A stretch of DNA of 64,000 nucleotides from NCEH01 sp043195095 (GTDB lineage: Bacteria > Pseudomonadota > Alphaproteobacteria > Rhizobiales > Xanthobacteraceae): assembly GCF_043195095.1 (NCBI RefSeq), contig NZ_JBAFWN010000001.1; one strand, 5' to 3'. Each line of letters starts with the position of its first letter. Within the stretch, counting starts at the first letter, position 1. Under the pieces are notes generated by a model. That model saw only the letters and a list, made by a program, of their open reading frames with translations, made no database searches and was not told the DNA's origin. Below are positions 1-10,381 of the stretch, piece by piece. Position numbers and translations under genes: made by a program.

Positions 1-70
1 GGCCGGGCATCCTCGCCGCACCGCAAGCATCCTGCGTAAGCGCCGGCTCTGCACGGGGAAGGACCCTCTG

Positions 71-1348
71 ATGCGTCTGCTCTCGCACCTGCTGAAGCGT
101 TTCGTGGAGAAGGGCCAGCTCACGGTGATCACCGTGGATGGCGTGCGGCACGTGTTCGGCAGCGGGGTGGACGGGCCGAGCGTTACCGTGCGCATGCACG
201 ACAAGAAGCTCGAGCGCGACCTGTTCTTCAATCCCGAACTGGTCTCCGCCGAAGCCTATATGGACGGCCGCCTCACCTTCGAGGACGGGGCGGTGTTCGA
301 CCTGCTGAACCTGTTCTCGGTCAACCGCAAGGGCCTCGGCGCCCATCCCGTGCAGCAGGCGCTGCGCAAGGGCTGGCGCGCGCTGCGGCGGTTCCATCAG
401 GCCAACCCGGTCGCCAAGGCGAAGGAGAACGCCTCCAGCCACTACGACCATCCGGCCGAATTCTACCGGCTGTGGCTGGACGAGACCATGGCCTATTCCT
501 GCGCCTATTTCTCCGAGCCAGACGAGCCGCTGGCGGATGCCCAGCGCAACAAGTTCCGCCATGTGGCGGCGAAGCTGAAGCTCACCCCTGGTATGCGGGT
601 GGCGGAGATCGGGTCCGGCTGGGGCGGGCTCTCCATCTATCTCGCCAAGACTTGCGGCGTGCACGTCACCGCCATCAATGTCTCGCCCGACCAGCTGGCG
701 GAATCGCGCCGCCTGGCCGAGGCGGCGGGGGTCGCCGACAGCATCGACTTTCGCGAGATGGATTATCGCGACCTGAAGGGCCCGTTCGACCGCGTGGTGT
801 CGATCGGCATGATGGAGCATGTGGGCGTCCATCATTTCGACGCCTATTTCTCCACCATCCGCGACTTGCTCGGCCCCGGCGGGTTCGCTTTGGTGCACGC
901 CATCGGCCGCATGTCGCCGCCGGGCACGACCGCGCCCTTCATCCGCAAATACATCTTCCCCGGCGGCTATGTGCCGGCCCTGTCGGAAGTGTTCGCCTCC
1001 ACCGAGCGCACCCATCTGTGGGTCGCCGACATGGAGGTGCTGCGGCTGCATTATTATTGGACCATCCGTGCGTGGCGCCACAGGTTCGAGGCGCGCCATT
1101 CCGAGGTGGAGGCGATGATGGGCGCGCGCTTCACCCGCATGTGGGAATTCTATCTCGCGGCGGTGGAACTGGGCTTCCTGCACGGCTCCAACATGGTGTT
1201 CCAGCTGCTGCTGTCCGACCGGCGCGACGACGTGCCGGTGCGGCGCGATTACATGTTCACGGGGGAAGAGGCCCTGGCCGCGCAGGATCTGGCCGCGCAG
1301 GAACCGCGCCTGCCGCCCGCCCCCTCCAGCCAGGAGTTTGCGCAATGA
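71..1348 (+). CDS. cfa: cyclopropane-fatty-acyl-phospholipid synthase family protein
   Basis: This SAM-dependent methyltransferase adds a methylene bridge across the double bond of unsaturated phospholipid acyl chains at the inner membrane. The 425-residue length fits the family. A lipid-facing N-terminal region (about 1-120) is followed by the YSCAYF segment (about 142-147), the SAM-binding glycine loop AEIGSGWGG (about 178-186) and GMMEHVG (246-252), whose Glu belongs to the bicarbonate site in characterised enzymes. The ATG follows a GGAAGGA-like ribosome site. The stop overlaps the next start as ATGA, so it is translationally coupled to the methylmalonyl-CoA mutase small subunit. That pairing is unusual. 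The family is clear; the exact lipid product is not. Confidence 0.9.
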   Translation: MRLLSHLLKRFVEKGQLTVITVDGVRHVFGSGVDGPSVTVRMHDKKLERDLFFNPELVSAEAYMDGRLTFEDGAVFDLLNLFSVNRKGLGAHPVQQALRKGWRALRRFHQANPVAKAKENASSHYDHPAEFYRLWLDETMAYSCAYFSEPDEPLADAQRNKFRHVAAKLKLTPGMRVAEIGSGWGGLSIYLAKTCGVHVTAINVSPDQLAESRRLAEAAGVADSIDFREMDYRDLKGPFDRVVSIGMMEHVGVHHFDAYFSTIRDLLGPGGFALVHAIGRMSPPGTTAPFIRKYIFPGGYVPALSEVFASTERTHLWVADMEVLRLHYYWTIRAWRHRFEARHSEVEAMMGARFTRMWEFYLAAVELGFLHGSNMVFQLLLSDRRDDVPVRRDYMFTGEEALAAQDLAAQEPRLPPAPSSQEFAQ

Positions 1349-3177
1349 CCGAGAACACCGGCACCTTGCCGTTCACGACCGAGCTTCCCCCCGTGACGCG
1401 CGAAGACTGGCTGAAGCTGGTGGAAGGCGTGCTGAAGGGCGCGCCCTATGACAAGAAGCTGGTCACCCGCACCTATGAGGGGCTCTCGCTCGATCCGCTG
1501 CCGCCGCGCAAGCGCGACGCCTTGCCCATCGCCGGGCGCCCGGCCGGCGCGCCCTGGATCATCAGCGCGCGCGTCGATCAGGCGGACAAGGACGCCGCCA
1601 ACACGCAGGCGCTGGAAGACCTCGACGGCGGCGCCTCGGGCCTGACGCTGGTCTATGCCTCCTCGCCCCATGCCCATGGCTTCGGCCTGCCGGACGGCGA
1701 GGTGCTCGACCGCGTGCTGGACGAGGTGATGCTGGATCTCATCGACACGCGCCTGGAAAGCGGCGGCTTCAAGGGCCGCGATAACGCCCTCGCCTTGGCG
1801 AAGCTCGTGCAGGATCGCGGCCACAGCCCGGCGGATCTCTCGGTCTCGTTCGGCCTCGATCCCATCGGCGATCTCGCGGCGGCGGGCTCAGCGCCCCTGC
1901 CCTGGGCCAATCTTGCCCAGCGCTTTTCCGAGACCGCCGGCATTCTGGCCGGCAAGGGCTTCAAGGCCCGCTTCGCCCGTGCCGACGGCGCGGTGCATCA
2001 CGCGGCCGGCGCCTCGGACGCGCAGGAGTTGGCGGCGGTGGTCGCCACCGGAATCGCCTATCTGCGCGCGCTGGAAGCGGCGGGCGTATCGCTGGAGGCC
2101 GCCTTCGGCCAGATCGAGCTGGCGCTGACCGCCGACGTGAACCAGATCGCCACCATCGCCAAGTTCCGCGCGCTCCGCCTGCTCTGGGCCGCCGTGCAGC
2201 GCGAGAGCGGCGTTGCCGCCCGTCCCGCCCATGTGCATGCCACCACCGCCTGGCGCTCCCTGACGCGGCGCGACCCTTACGTGAACCTACTGCGCGCCAC
2301 CGTCGCAGCCTTCTCCGCAGGTGTGGGCGGGGCGGACAGCGTGACCGTGCTGCCCTTCACCCAGGCGCTCGGCCTGCCGGATGCGTTCGCCCGCCGCCTC
2401 GCCCGCAACACGCAATTGGTGTTGCTGGAGGAATCCAACCTCCACCGCGTCGCCGATCCCTCCGCCGGCGCCGGCGCCATGGAGACCCAGACCGAAGGGC
2501 TCGCCGCCGCCGCCTGGCAGATCTTCCGCGCCATCGAGGGCAAGGGCGGCATGGCGCAGGCGCTGACCACCGGCTGGTGGCAGCAGCAGGTGGCCGAGGT
2601 GCGCGCCCGCCGCGCCAAGGATGTGGCGACCCGCAAGGAGCCCATCACCGGCACCTCCGAATTCCCCTTGCTGGGGCAGGCCGTGCCGGCGGTGCTCGCG
2701 CCCAGTCCCGCGCAGCCGGTGCCGGTGGAGGGCGCCCTTTCGCCCCACCGCCTCGCCGAGCCGTTCGAGGCCCTGCGCGATGCCGCCGAGGCGGAGGCGC
2801 CGCGCGCCTTCCTCGCCACCCTCGGCCCCATCGCCGCCTTCACGGCGCGGGCGACTTATGCCCGCAATCTGTTCGAGGCCGGCGGCATCGCCGCCCCGGT
2901 GCCGGAAGGGTTCGCCACGCTGGAGGATCTCATCGCGGCGTTCGCGGTCTCCGGCGCGCGCATCGCCTGCCTGTGCTCTTCCGACGAGATGTATGCCGAG
3001 CAGGCGGAGGAAGCCGCCCGCGCGCTGAAGGCCGCGGGCGCGAAAGCGGTGTGGCTCGCCGGCCGGCCGGGCGAACATGAGGCGGCCTGGCGCGCCGCCG
3101 GCGTGGACGGCTTCCTGTTCGCCGGCTGCGACGTGCTGGACGTGCTCGGCACCGCCCAGCAGCAATTGAGTGCCTGA
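1345..3177 (+). CDS. mutA: methylmalonyl-CoA mutase small subunit
   Basis: Non-catalytic partner of the B12-dependent mutase that interconverts (R)-methylmalonyl-CoA and succinyl-CoA in propionyl-CoA assimilation or ethylmalonyl-CoA turnover. The 610-residue protein has the mutase TIM barrel (about 40-480) and a degenerate cobalamin-type C-terminal domain (about 500-610) without a DxHxxG motif, as expected for small subunits. The same frame is open upstream to position 472, but that part lies inside the cfa gene in another frame. The ATG at 1345 overlaps the cfa stop and gives the family N-terminus (MTENTGTLPFTTELPPVTRE). mutB follows after 75 bases on the same strand. Confidence 0.93.
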   Translation: MTENTGTLPFTTELPPVTREDWLKLVEGVLKGAPYDKKLVTRTYEGLSLDPLPPRKRDALPIAGRPAGAPWIISARVDQADKDAANTQALEDLDGGASGLTLVYASSPHAHGFGLPDGEVLDRVLDEVMLDLIDTRLESGGFKGRDNALALAKLVQDRGHSPADLSVSFGLDPIGDLAAAGSAPLPWANLAQRFSETAGILAGKGFKARFARADGAVHHAAGASDAQELAAVVATGIAYLRALEAAGVSLEAAFGQIELALTADVNQIATIAKFRALRLLWAAVQRESGVAARPAHVHATTAWRSLTRRDPYVNLLRATVAAFSAGVGGADSVTVLPFTQALGLPDAFARRLARNTQLVLLEESNLHRVADPSAGAGAMETQTEGLAAAAWQIFRAIEGKGGMAQALTTGWWQQQVAEVRARRAKDVATRKEPITGTSEFPLLGQAVPAVLAPSPAQPVPVEGALSPHRLAEPFEALRDAAEAEAPRAFLATLGPIAAFTARATYARNLFEAGGIAAPVPEGFATLEDLIAAFAVSGARIACLCSSDEMYAEQAEEAARALKAAGAKAVWLAGRPGEHEAAWRAAGVDGFLFAGCDVLDVLGTAQQQLSA

Positions 3178-3252
3178 ACTGGTGAGTGCCCGAAAGACTT
3201 GCGTCACCCAGCGCTTGCTCGCGCGGTGCGCCGAACTGAGTTAGGATGAGAC

Positions 3253-5409
<2,157 letters not shown>

Positions 5410-5440
5410 CCCGCCCCTTTCCCCCATCTAGGAGTGCGCG

Positions 5441-6331
5441 ATGCCGGACTATGGTTCGACAATGGAGGTGCTGCATCTGGCGCCCCATCTGCTCGGCTTC
5501 TATGATGGCCGCATCCCCGGCGTGCGCCTCTACAGCGAAAAGCCCAATTGGCTCGACGACGGCGCCTTCGCGCTGGGCATCTGCACCTATGCGGTGGTGG
5601 ATGGGGCGGAGGCGCTGGTCTACGATCCGCACATCTCCTTGCCCCACGCCCGCATCATCCGCCGCACGCTGGAGGAGATGGGCGTCACGCACATGCGCCT
5701 CGTGCTCTCCCATTGGCACGACGACCATGTGGCCGGCACCGAGGTGTTTGCCGATTGCGAGATCATCGCCAATCAGGACACGGCCGAGATCCTCGCGGCC
5801 CACAAGGATGCGCTTGAAAGCGGCGATCCGCCCATCACGCCGCTGATCCTCCCCAACAGCCTGTTTTCCGGCACGCTCGACCTCATGGTGGGGCAGATCC
5901 CGGTGCAATTGCGCCAGCTCGACATCCACAGCCGTGACGGCACGGTGGCGCTTTTGCCCGGCGGCGTGCTGCTGGCGGGCGATACGCTGGAAGACCCGAT
6001 CACCTATGTGGCCGAAGAAGACCGGCTGGCGATCCACCTGCGCGACCTCGACCGCATGGCGGAATGGGACATCTCCACCATCCTGCCCAATCACGGCTCC
6101 AAGGCGCAGATCCTCGCGGGCGGGTATCCGCCGGCCTTCATCGCGGCAACCCGCCTCTATGTGGAGAAGCTGTTGCGGCTGGAGCGCGAACCCGCGCTGG
6201 CCGCGCAGGACCTCCCCACCTTCGCCGCCGAGGCGCTGGCGACCGGGGCGGTCGCCTATTTCGAGCCTTACGAGGCGGTCCACCGCCACAATGTGGAGAA
6301 GGTGCTCGGCGTTGCGGGGCAAGCCGCCTGA
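5441..6331 (+). CDS. MBL-fold metallohydrolase
   Basis: A 296-residue metallo-beta-lactamase-fold hydrolase with the HxHxDH zinc motif complete as HWHDDH at residues 91-96, then the family Asp region GGVLLAGDTLEDP and a C-terminal His in ILPNHGSK. The start at 5441 follows an AGGAG site; an in-frame ATG seven codons later is less well placed. It lies 31 bases after mutB on the same strand and could share its transcript. The substrate cannot be read from sequence. Thioesterase or lactonase-like activity would fit acyl-CoA neighbours, but that is a guess. Confidence 0.85.
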   Translation: MPDYGSTMEVLHLAPHLLGFYDGRIPGVRLYSEKPNWLDDGAFALGICTYAVVDGAEALVYDPHISLPHARIIRRTLEEMGVTHMRLVLSHWHDDHVAGTEVFADCEIIANQDTAEILAAHKDALESGDPPITPLILPNSLFSGTLDLMVGQIPVQLRQLDIHSRDGTVALLPGGVLLAGDTLEDPITYVAEEDRLAIHLRDLDRMAEWDISTILPNHGSKAQILAGGYPPAFIAATRLYVEKLLRLEREPALAAQDLPTFAAEALATGAVAYFEPYEAVHRHNVEKVLGVAGQAA

Positions 6332-6346
6332 AAGGCGAACCCGCCG

Positions 6347-7045
6347 CTATTCCGCAGCGACCAACTCTTCGGCCTCCGCCTCGGGGGCGGGCGCGCCAAA
6401 CAGAAGCAATTGCTGCTCCCGCACCGGGGTGAAGGACTGGCGATGATGGCGGCAAGGGCCGTGGGCGCGCAGCGCATCCCCGTGCTCGCGGGTGCCATAG
6501 CCCATGTGCCGCTCGAACCCATAGACCGGGAATTGCGCGCCGAGGCCGCACATCAGCCGGTCCCGCGTGACCTTGGCGACGATGGAGGCCGCCGCGATGG
6601 AGGCGATGAGCCCGTCGCCGCCGACGATCATTTCCACCGTGCAGGATAAGGGCGGGCGATCGTTTCCATCGACAAAGACCAGCGCCGGCGCGCATGGCAG
6701 GCCGCGCACCGCATTGGCGAGCGCCCATAAGGTGGCCTGGCGGATATTGTCCCGGTCGATGCGTCCCGGCGGCGCGAGGCACACCGAAACCTCCGCCGTG
6801 GCGCAGATTTCCGCGAACAGGCGCTCGCGCACCTCGCGCGTCAGCTTTTTGGAATCGTTGAGCCCTACGGGGATTCGCTTGGGATCCAGCACCACGGCGG
6901 CGGCGACCACGGGCCCGGCCAGCGGGCCGCGCCCCGCCTCGTCCGCCCCAGCGACCGGCCGCGCGCCGGCCTTATAGGCGGCATGCTCGCGCTTGAAATT
7001 GAGGCCGAACTTGGCTTTCGCGGAGCGGGGCTCGATGGCGGCCAT
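6347..7045 (-). CDS. rnhB: ribonuclease HII
   Basis: Endonuclease that cuts RNA in RNA-DNA hybrids and single ribonucleotides in DNA. The 232-residue product has the catalytic residues of the family: D35 and E36 in GADEAGRGPLAGP, D126 in LVFVDGNDRPP, and D162 in AKVTRDR, plus NDSKKLT. The frame stays open upstream to 7324 but that extension translates the repeat at 7193-7300, so the ATG at 7045 is preferred. The gene converges on the MBL hydrolase with a 15-base gap. Confidence 0.95.
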   Translation of the reverse strand: MAAIEPRSAKAKFGLNFKREHAAYKAGARPVAGADEAGRGPLAGPVVAAAVVLDPKRIPVGLNDSKKLTREVRERLFAEICATAEVSVCLAPPGRIDRDNIRQATLWALANAVRGLPCAPALVFVDGNDRPPLSCTVEMIVGGDGLIASIAAASIVAKVTRDRLMCGLGAQFPVYGFERHMGYGTREHGDALRAHGPCRHHRQSFTPVREQQLLLFGAPAPEAEAEELVAAE

Positions 7046-7192
7046 GGCGTGAACTCTCTTCCCCGAGCGTTGCGATTCGGCTTCACCGACGATGCGGGAG
7101 GGTGGCGCCGCCGCCGGCCGAAGGCAAGGGTGCGCCGGGTGCGAGACAAGGGCCGATCGAAAGTCCTGGCGTTGCGCCGTTGCAGGACCATC

Positions 7193-7300
7193 GTCATGCA
7201 CGGGCCTGTCCCGTGCATCCACGCGGCACCGCTGGTACCCACTTTTCAAGGTCCGCGCGGTCCGCCCGGCGTGGATCGCCGGGACGCTCCCGGCCATGAC
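7193..7300 (+). repeat. 108-bp bi-palindromic intergenic repeat, copy A
   Basis: Begins GTCATGCACGGG and ends CCCGGCCATGAC. The left hairpin has 8-bp arms TGCACGGG / CCCGTGCA around CCTGT. The right hairpin, TCGCCGGG / CCCGGCCA, has one mismatch. ATCCACG on the left and CGTGGAT on the right pair across a centre containing TTTTCAAGG. Some similarity to copy B extends about 17 bases to the left. Confidence 0.85.
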
Positions 7301-7396
7301 GCGCAAAAGACGACGACCGATCAAAGGATGACGATGGCGCGGACCTGCCGTCGAGGCCTCGACACTCCGGGCTTAATGCCGTTGCAGCAGTGCTGC

Positions 7397-7504
7397 GTCA
7401 TGCACGGGCCTGTCCCGTGCATCCACGCGGCGCCGCTGGCACCGACTTTTCAAGGATCGCGCGGGCGGCCCGGCGTGGATGGCCGGGACGCGCCCGGCCA
7501 TGAC
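7397..7504 (+). repeat. 108-bp bi-palindromic intergenic repeat, copy B
   Basis: Same length and order as copy A. The left hairpin is identical; the right hairpin is perfect (TGGCCGGG / CCCGGCCA around ACGCG). The centre differs from copy A by scattered substitutions. It starts 96 bases after copy A ends and has the same orientation. Confidence 0.87.
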
Positions 7505-7828
7505 GATCGGTAAAGGAGAGACATTCGCGCGACCGCCCCCAAGTGCCTCGAACATGCAGCAGGCCCTTGAATGTCGAGCCGGGCTGGAGCGCGGTTTCGC
7601 GCCAAAAACTTTCCCTAAGGAAAATTTAATCCCGGCCGAGGCGCAGTGTCGCGGCGGCGCCCGAGGCGCGCCCCGGCGTGCAAACGAGGATTTCGCCGCA
7701 AAGCTGTGCTTTAAGAGAACGAGGATCGAACCACAGGCCCCCTCAAGCGTTGTCTCTGCGGCCAAGTCGGCGGAAACGAAGACGGCGCGAAGCATCAGGT
7801 GGCGCGCCTGTGGGCAGGAGGCTTGAGC

Positions 7829-8728
7829 ATGCGGTGGGACGACTTCCGGTCCAGCGGTAATGTGGAGGACCGGCGCGGCGAAGGCGGCGGCGGCGGGTTC
7901 CAGATGCCGGGCGGGCGCGGTGGCCTCGGCATCGGCACCATCCTCATCGTCGGTGTGGTGGGCTGGGCGCTCGGCATCAATCCGCTTGTGCTGCTCAGCG
8001 GCCTGGAAGCGATCCAGGGCGGCGGCAGCGGCAGCTCCTATCAGCAGCCGGCCCCCTCCCAGGCGACCCGGCAGGGTCCCCCCACCGACGAACTCGGCCG
8101 CTTCGCCGCCGCCGTGCTGGCGCAGACCGAGGATGTGTGGACCGATCTGTTCCGCGCCCAGGGTCGCACCTATGTGGACCCGAAGATGGTGCTGTTCTCC
8201 GGCCAGACCCGCTCCGGCTGCGGGGGCGCCTCGGCCGAGATGGGGCCGTTCTATTGCCCCACCGACCAGAAGGTCTATCTCGACCTCTCCTTCTTCCAGG
8301 AGCTGAAGACGCGGTTCAAAGCGCCGGGCGATTTCGCCGCCGCTTATGTGATCGCCCACGAGGTGGGCCACCACGTGCAGAACCTCACGGGCATCCTGCC
8401 GAAGATCCAGGCCGCGCAGCGCAATGCCGGTACCAAGAGGGAGGCGAACGCGCTTTCCGTGCGGGCCGAGCTGATGGCCGATTGCCTCGCCGGCGTGTGG
8501 GCCTATCACGCCAACGAACGCTTCCGCATCCTGGAGCCCGGCGACGTGGAAGAGGCGCTCGCCGCCGCCACCGCCATTGGCGACGACCGCCTGCAACGCC
8601 AGTCGCAGGGCGTGGTGGTGCCGGACAGCTTCACCCACGGCTCCTCGCAGCAGAGGGTGACGTGGTTCACGCGCGGGCTTAAGAGCGGCTCCATGCAGCA
8701 ATGCAACACCTTGCAGGGAGCCATCTGA
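7829..8728 (+). CDS. neutral zinc metallopeptidase, YpfJ family
   Basis: A 299-residue membrane-anchored protein. A Gly-rich cytoplasmic head (about 1-33) is followed by one membrane segment (about 34-57, GIGTILIVGVVGWALGINPL) and a Gln/Pro-rich linker. The peptidase domain has the zinc motif HEVGHH starting at H177 (HExxH). Family members are of unknown physiological role. The ATG at 7829 follows a GGCAGGAGG ribosome site; ten upstream in-frame codons are rejected. Its stop overlaps the next start (TGATG), so translation is probably coupled to the MoaB-like gene. Confidence 0.9.
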   Translation: MRWDDFRSSGNVEDRRGEGGGGGFQMPGGRGGLGIGTILIVGVVGWALGINPLVLLSGLEAIQGGGSGSSYQQPAPSQATRQGPPTDELGRFAAAVLAQTEDVWTDLFRAQGRTYVDPKMVLFSGQTRSGCGGASAEMGPFYCPTDQKVYLDLSFFQELKTRFKAPGDFAAAYVIAHEVGHHVQNLTGILPKIQAAQRNAGTKREANALSVRAELMADCLAGVWAYHANERFRILEPGDVEEALAAATAIGDDRLQRQSQGVVVPDSFTHGSSQQRVTWFTRGLKSGSMQQCNTLQGAI

Positions 8729-9291
8729 TGCCAGGCATAGATGCCGCGCGCACCTTCGTGCCGCTGAAGATCGCCGTGCTCACCGTTTCCGACACCCGTG
8801 CGCTCGCCGACGACAAATCCGGCGCCGTGCTGGCCGAGCGCATCGAGACCGCAGGCCACGTGCTGGCGGACCGCAAGATCGTGCCGGACGATGTGGCGGA
8901 AATCCGCGCCGTGGTTCAAGGCTGGATTGACGATCCCGCCATCGACGCGGTCATCACCACCGGCGGCACCGGCTTCACCGGCCGCGACGTGACCCCGGAG
9001 GCGGTGGAGCCCCTGTTCGAGAAGCGCATGGAGGGCTTCTCCACCGTGTTCCACATGATCTCGTTCGCGAAGATCGGCACCTCCACCCTTCAGAGCCGCG
9101 CCACCGCCGGGGTCGCGCGCTCCACCTACATCTTCTGCCTGCCCGGCTCCCCCGGCGCCTGCAAGGATGGGTGGGACGAAATCCTCGTCAACCAGTTGGA
9201 CGTGCGCTACCGCCCTTGCAACTTTGTGGAGATATTGCCCCGGCTGGACGAGCACCTGCGGCGCGACAAGGCCAAGGGCGCGAGCGTCTAA
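8728..9291 (+). CDS. moaB: molybdenum cofactor biosynthesis protein B-type (MoaB/Mog family)
   Basis: A 187-residue MPT-binding-fold protein. It shows the MoaB/Mog signature TTGGTGFTGRDVTPEAV (about 79-95) and the GSPGACKDGW loop near 142-151. In Moco synthesis this family adenylylates molybdopterin before metal insertion, although many MoaB proteins have redundant or unknown roles. The start at 8728 shares a base with the stop of the metallopeptidase gene. No other moa or moe gene is nearby. Confidence 0.9.
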   Translation: MPGIDAARTFVPLKIAVLTVSDTRALADDKSGAVLAERIETAGHVLADRKIVPDDVAEIRAVVQGWIDDPAIDAVITTGGTGFTGRDVTPEAVEPLFEKRMEGFSTVFHMISFAKIGTSTLQSRATAGVARSTYIFCLPGSPGACKDGWDEILVNQLDVRYRPCNFVEILPRLDEHLRRDKAKGASV

Positions 9292-9484
9292 CGTCGGCGC
9301 GCCCGGTTAGAGCGCGGCGAATCTGGCGCCGAGAGTCCAGGCGTGGACCTGGGGGCGGCGGCAAATTTCGCCGCGCCGAAATTCGACGGGAAACTTTGGC
9401 CGAAATCGCGATTTGGTCGGCTGGAAAGGCACGGAGAGGCGCGAAAAACTGCCTTCTCGCCCCTGTTCTTCTAGGCTAAGCCAT

Positions 9485-9500
9485 TGTTTCACGTGAAACA
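9485..9500. other. parS: parS site (ParB-binding centromere sequence)
   Basis: TGTTTCACGTGAAACA is a perfect 16-bp palindrome identical to the consensus chromosomal parS bound by ParB in bacteria including Caulobacter and Bacillus. It sits in the 219-base gap between moaB and the minus-strand HXXEE gene, ten bases beyond the latter's stop. Short frames reading MFHVK on both strands come from the palindrome and are not genes. The parA and parB genes are not in this window. Chromosomal parS sites usually cluster near the replication origin. Confidence 0.93.
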
Positions 9501-9510
9501 TTTTACGCCA

Positions 9511-10296
9511 TCAGGCGGCCGGCGCCGCCGGGCGGCGGGGTTTTCGGGGCGCCCGCGCCGGTGCGGCCGGGGGCGGCGGCGGCGCGGGCACCCGCCCCTG
9601 CGGCGTCCGCCCCTTGAAGGCCACCGCCATGAGCGTCGCCGGAACGGCGGCATTCAGCACCTGGATCGCGACCAGCAGCCAAAGCCCGATGAAATCCCGC
9701 AGATAAGCGAGCAGGGAACCCATCAGCACCGCATGCACCAGCATGCCCGCCAGAACCACCAGCCCAATCGCCTTCGCCCCCGCCCCATGGCGCCGCACCG
9801 CCACCGTGAGCGTCCACAGGCATAGCGGCAGGAACAGCACCACTGCGCTGAACAAGCCCGGATTGTAGCGGCGTTCCAGCAGCGCCGGGACGATATGGGC
9901 GAAGGCATTCACCAGCGGCACAGCGAAGAAACTGAGCGCGATCAAGGGAAAGCGCCGCGCCACCAAGGCGCTCGCAAAGCCCGCGACCCAGACCGCCGAG
10001 ACGTTCACGGAAGTGATGAAGGCCAGCGGCACCGGGCAGGAGATGGCATCGCCATAGCCCAGCGTCGCGCACAAGGCGCCGCGAAAGGCATAAGGCGCGC
10101 CCAAGAGGCTCACCCCATGTTCCTCGAACTGGTGCAGCAAATAGGCCGTCACCGCCAGCCAGGTGAGCCATTGCAGATCGAACCAGCGCGCAATCCGCCG
10201 GTCGGCCTGAAGACCGTCGGTGGCGGCAAGCACAATGAGCAAGGCCCCGGCAGCGCCGAGGCCGATCCAGGGCCAGGTGGTTGCGAACAGGGGCAT
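9511..10296 (-). CDS. HXXEE-motif integral membrane protein
   Basis: A 261-residue protein with about six or seven hydrophobic segments. HQFEEH at residues 55-60 matches the HXXEE motif for which a family of uncharacterised membrane proteins is named. The C-terminal 35 residues form a cytoplasmic-type tail very rich in Pro, Ala and Arg. The frame is open to 10416; I chose the ATG at 10296 because earlier starts run into the divergent acyl-CoA dehydrogenase gene and do not look membrane-like. No ribosome site decides it. Function unknown. Confidence 0.7.
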   Translation of the reverse strand: MPLFATTWPWIGLGAAGALLIVLAATDGLQADRRIARWFDLQWLTWLAVTAYLLHQFEEHGVSLLGAPYAFRGALCATLGYGDAISCPVPLAFITSVNVSAVWVAGFASALVARRFPLIALSFFAVPLVNAFAHIVPALLERRYNPGLFSAVVLFLPLCLWTLTVAVRRHGAGAKAIGLVVLAGMLVHAVLMGSLLAYLRDFIGLWLLVAIQVLNAAVPATLMAVAFKGRTPQGRVPAPPPPPAAPARAPRKPRRPAAPAA

Positions 10297-10381
10297 GGGC
10301 GGGCAGCTTAGCGGGCAGAAAAGGCGTGTCCAGCCGAAGGCGCCGCAAAGCACCGGGACATGCCATCTGGGAGGGCGCGCC

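Larger units (their letters stand above)
7046..7828. other. intergenic region with two repeat copies
   Basis: This 783-base stretch separates the divergent rnhB and zinc metallopeptidase genes. It holds two same-orientation copies of a 108-bp bi-palindromic repeat (7193-7300 and 7397-7504). Short open frames here translate into repeat-derived peptides of the VPAIHA type and show no other coding sign. Between the second copy and the metallopeptidase start there is a small palindrome TTTCC-CTAA-GGAAA at 7610-7623 of unknown meaning, and otherwise nothing recognisable. Confidence 0.7.

Noticed and set aside
472..1344. In-frame open extension that would make the mutase small subunit about 900 residues
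   Set aside because: It lies inside the cfa gene in another frame, is Arg/Gly-rich with no domain, and the ATGA overlap at 1345 gives the normal family N-terminus.
3178..3252. Possible B12 riboswitch before mutB
   Set aside because: The gap is only 75 bases and has no B12-box-like segment or suitable structure.
7046..7520. Short frames with VPAIHA-like peptides near the rnhB start
   Set aside because: They are translations of the 108-bp repeat, seen again at 50110-50217, not genes.
9307..9825. Two frames starting MFHVK on opposite strands
   Set aside because: Both begin at the parS palindrome, which encodes this peptide on either strand; the rest lacks coding features, and one is antisense to the HXXEE gene.
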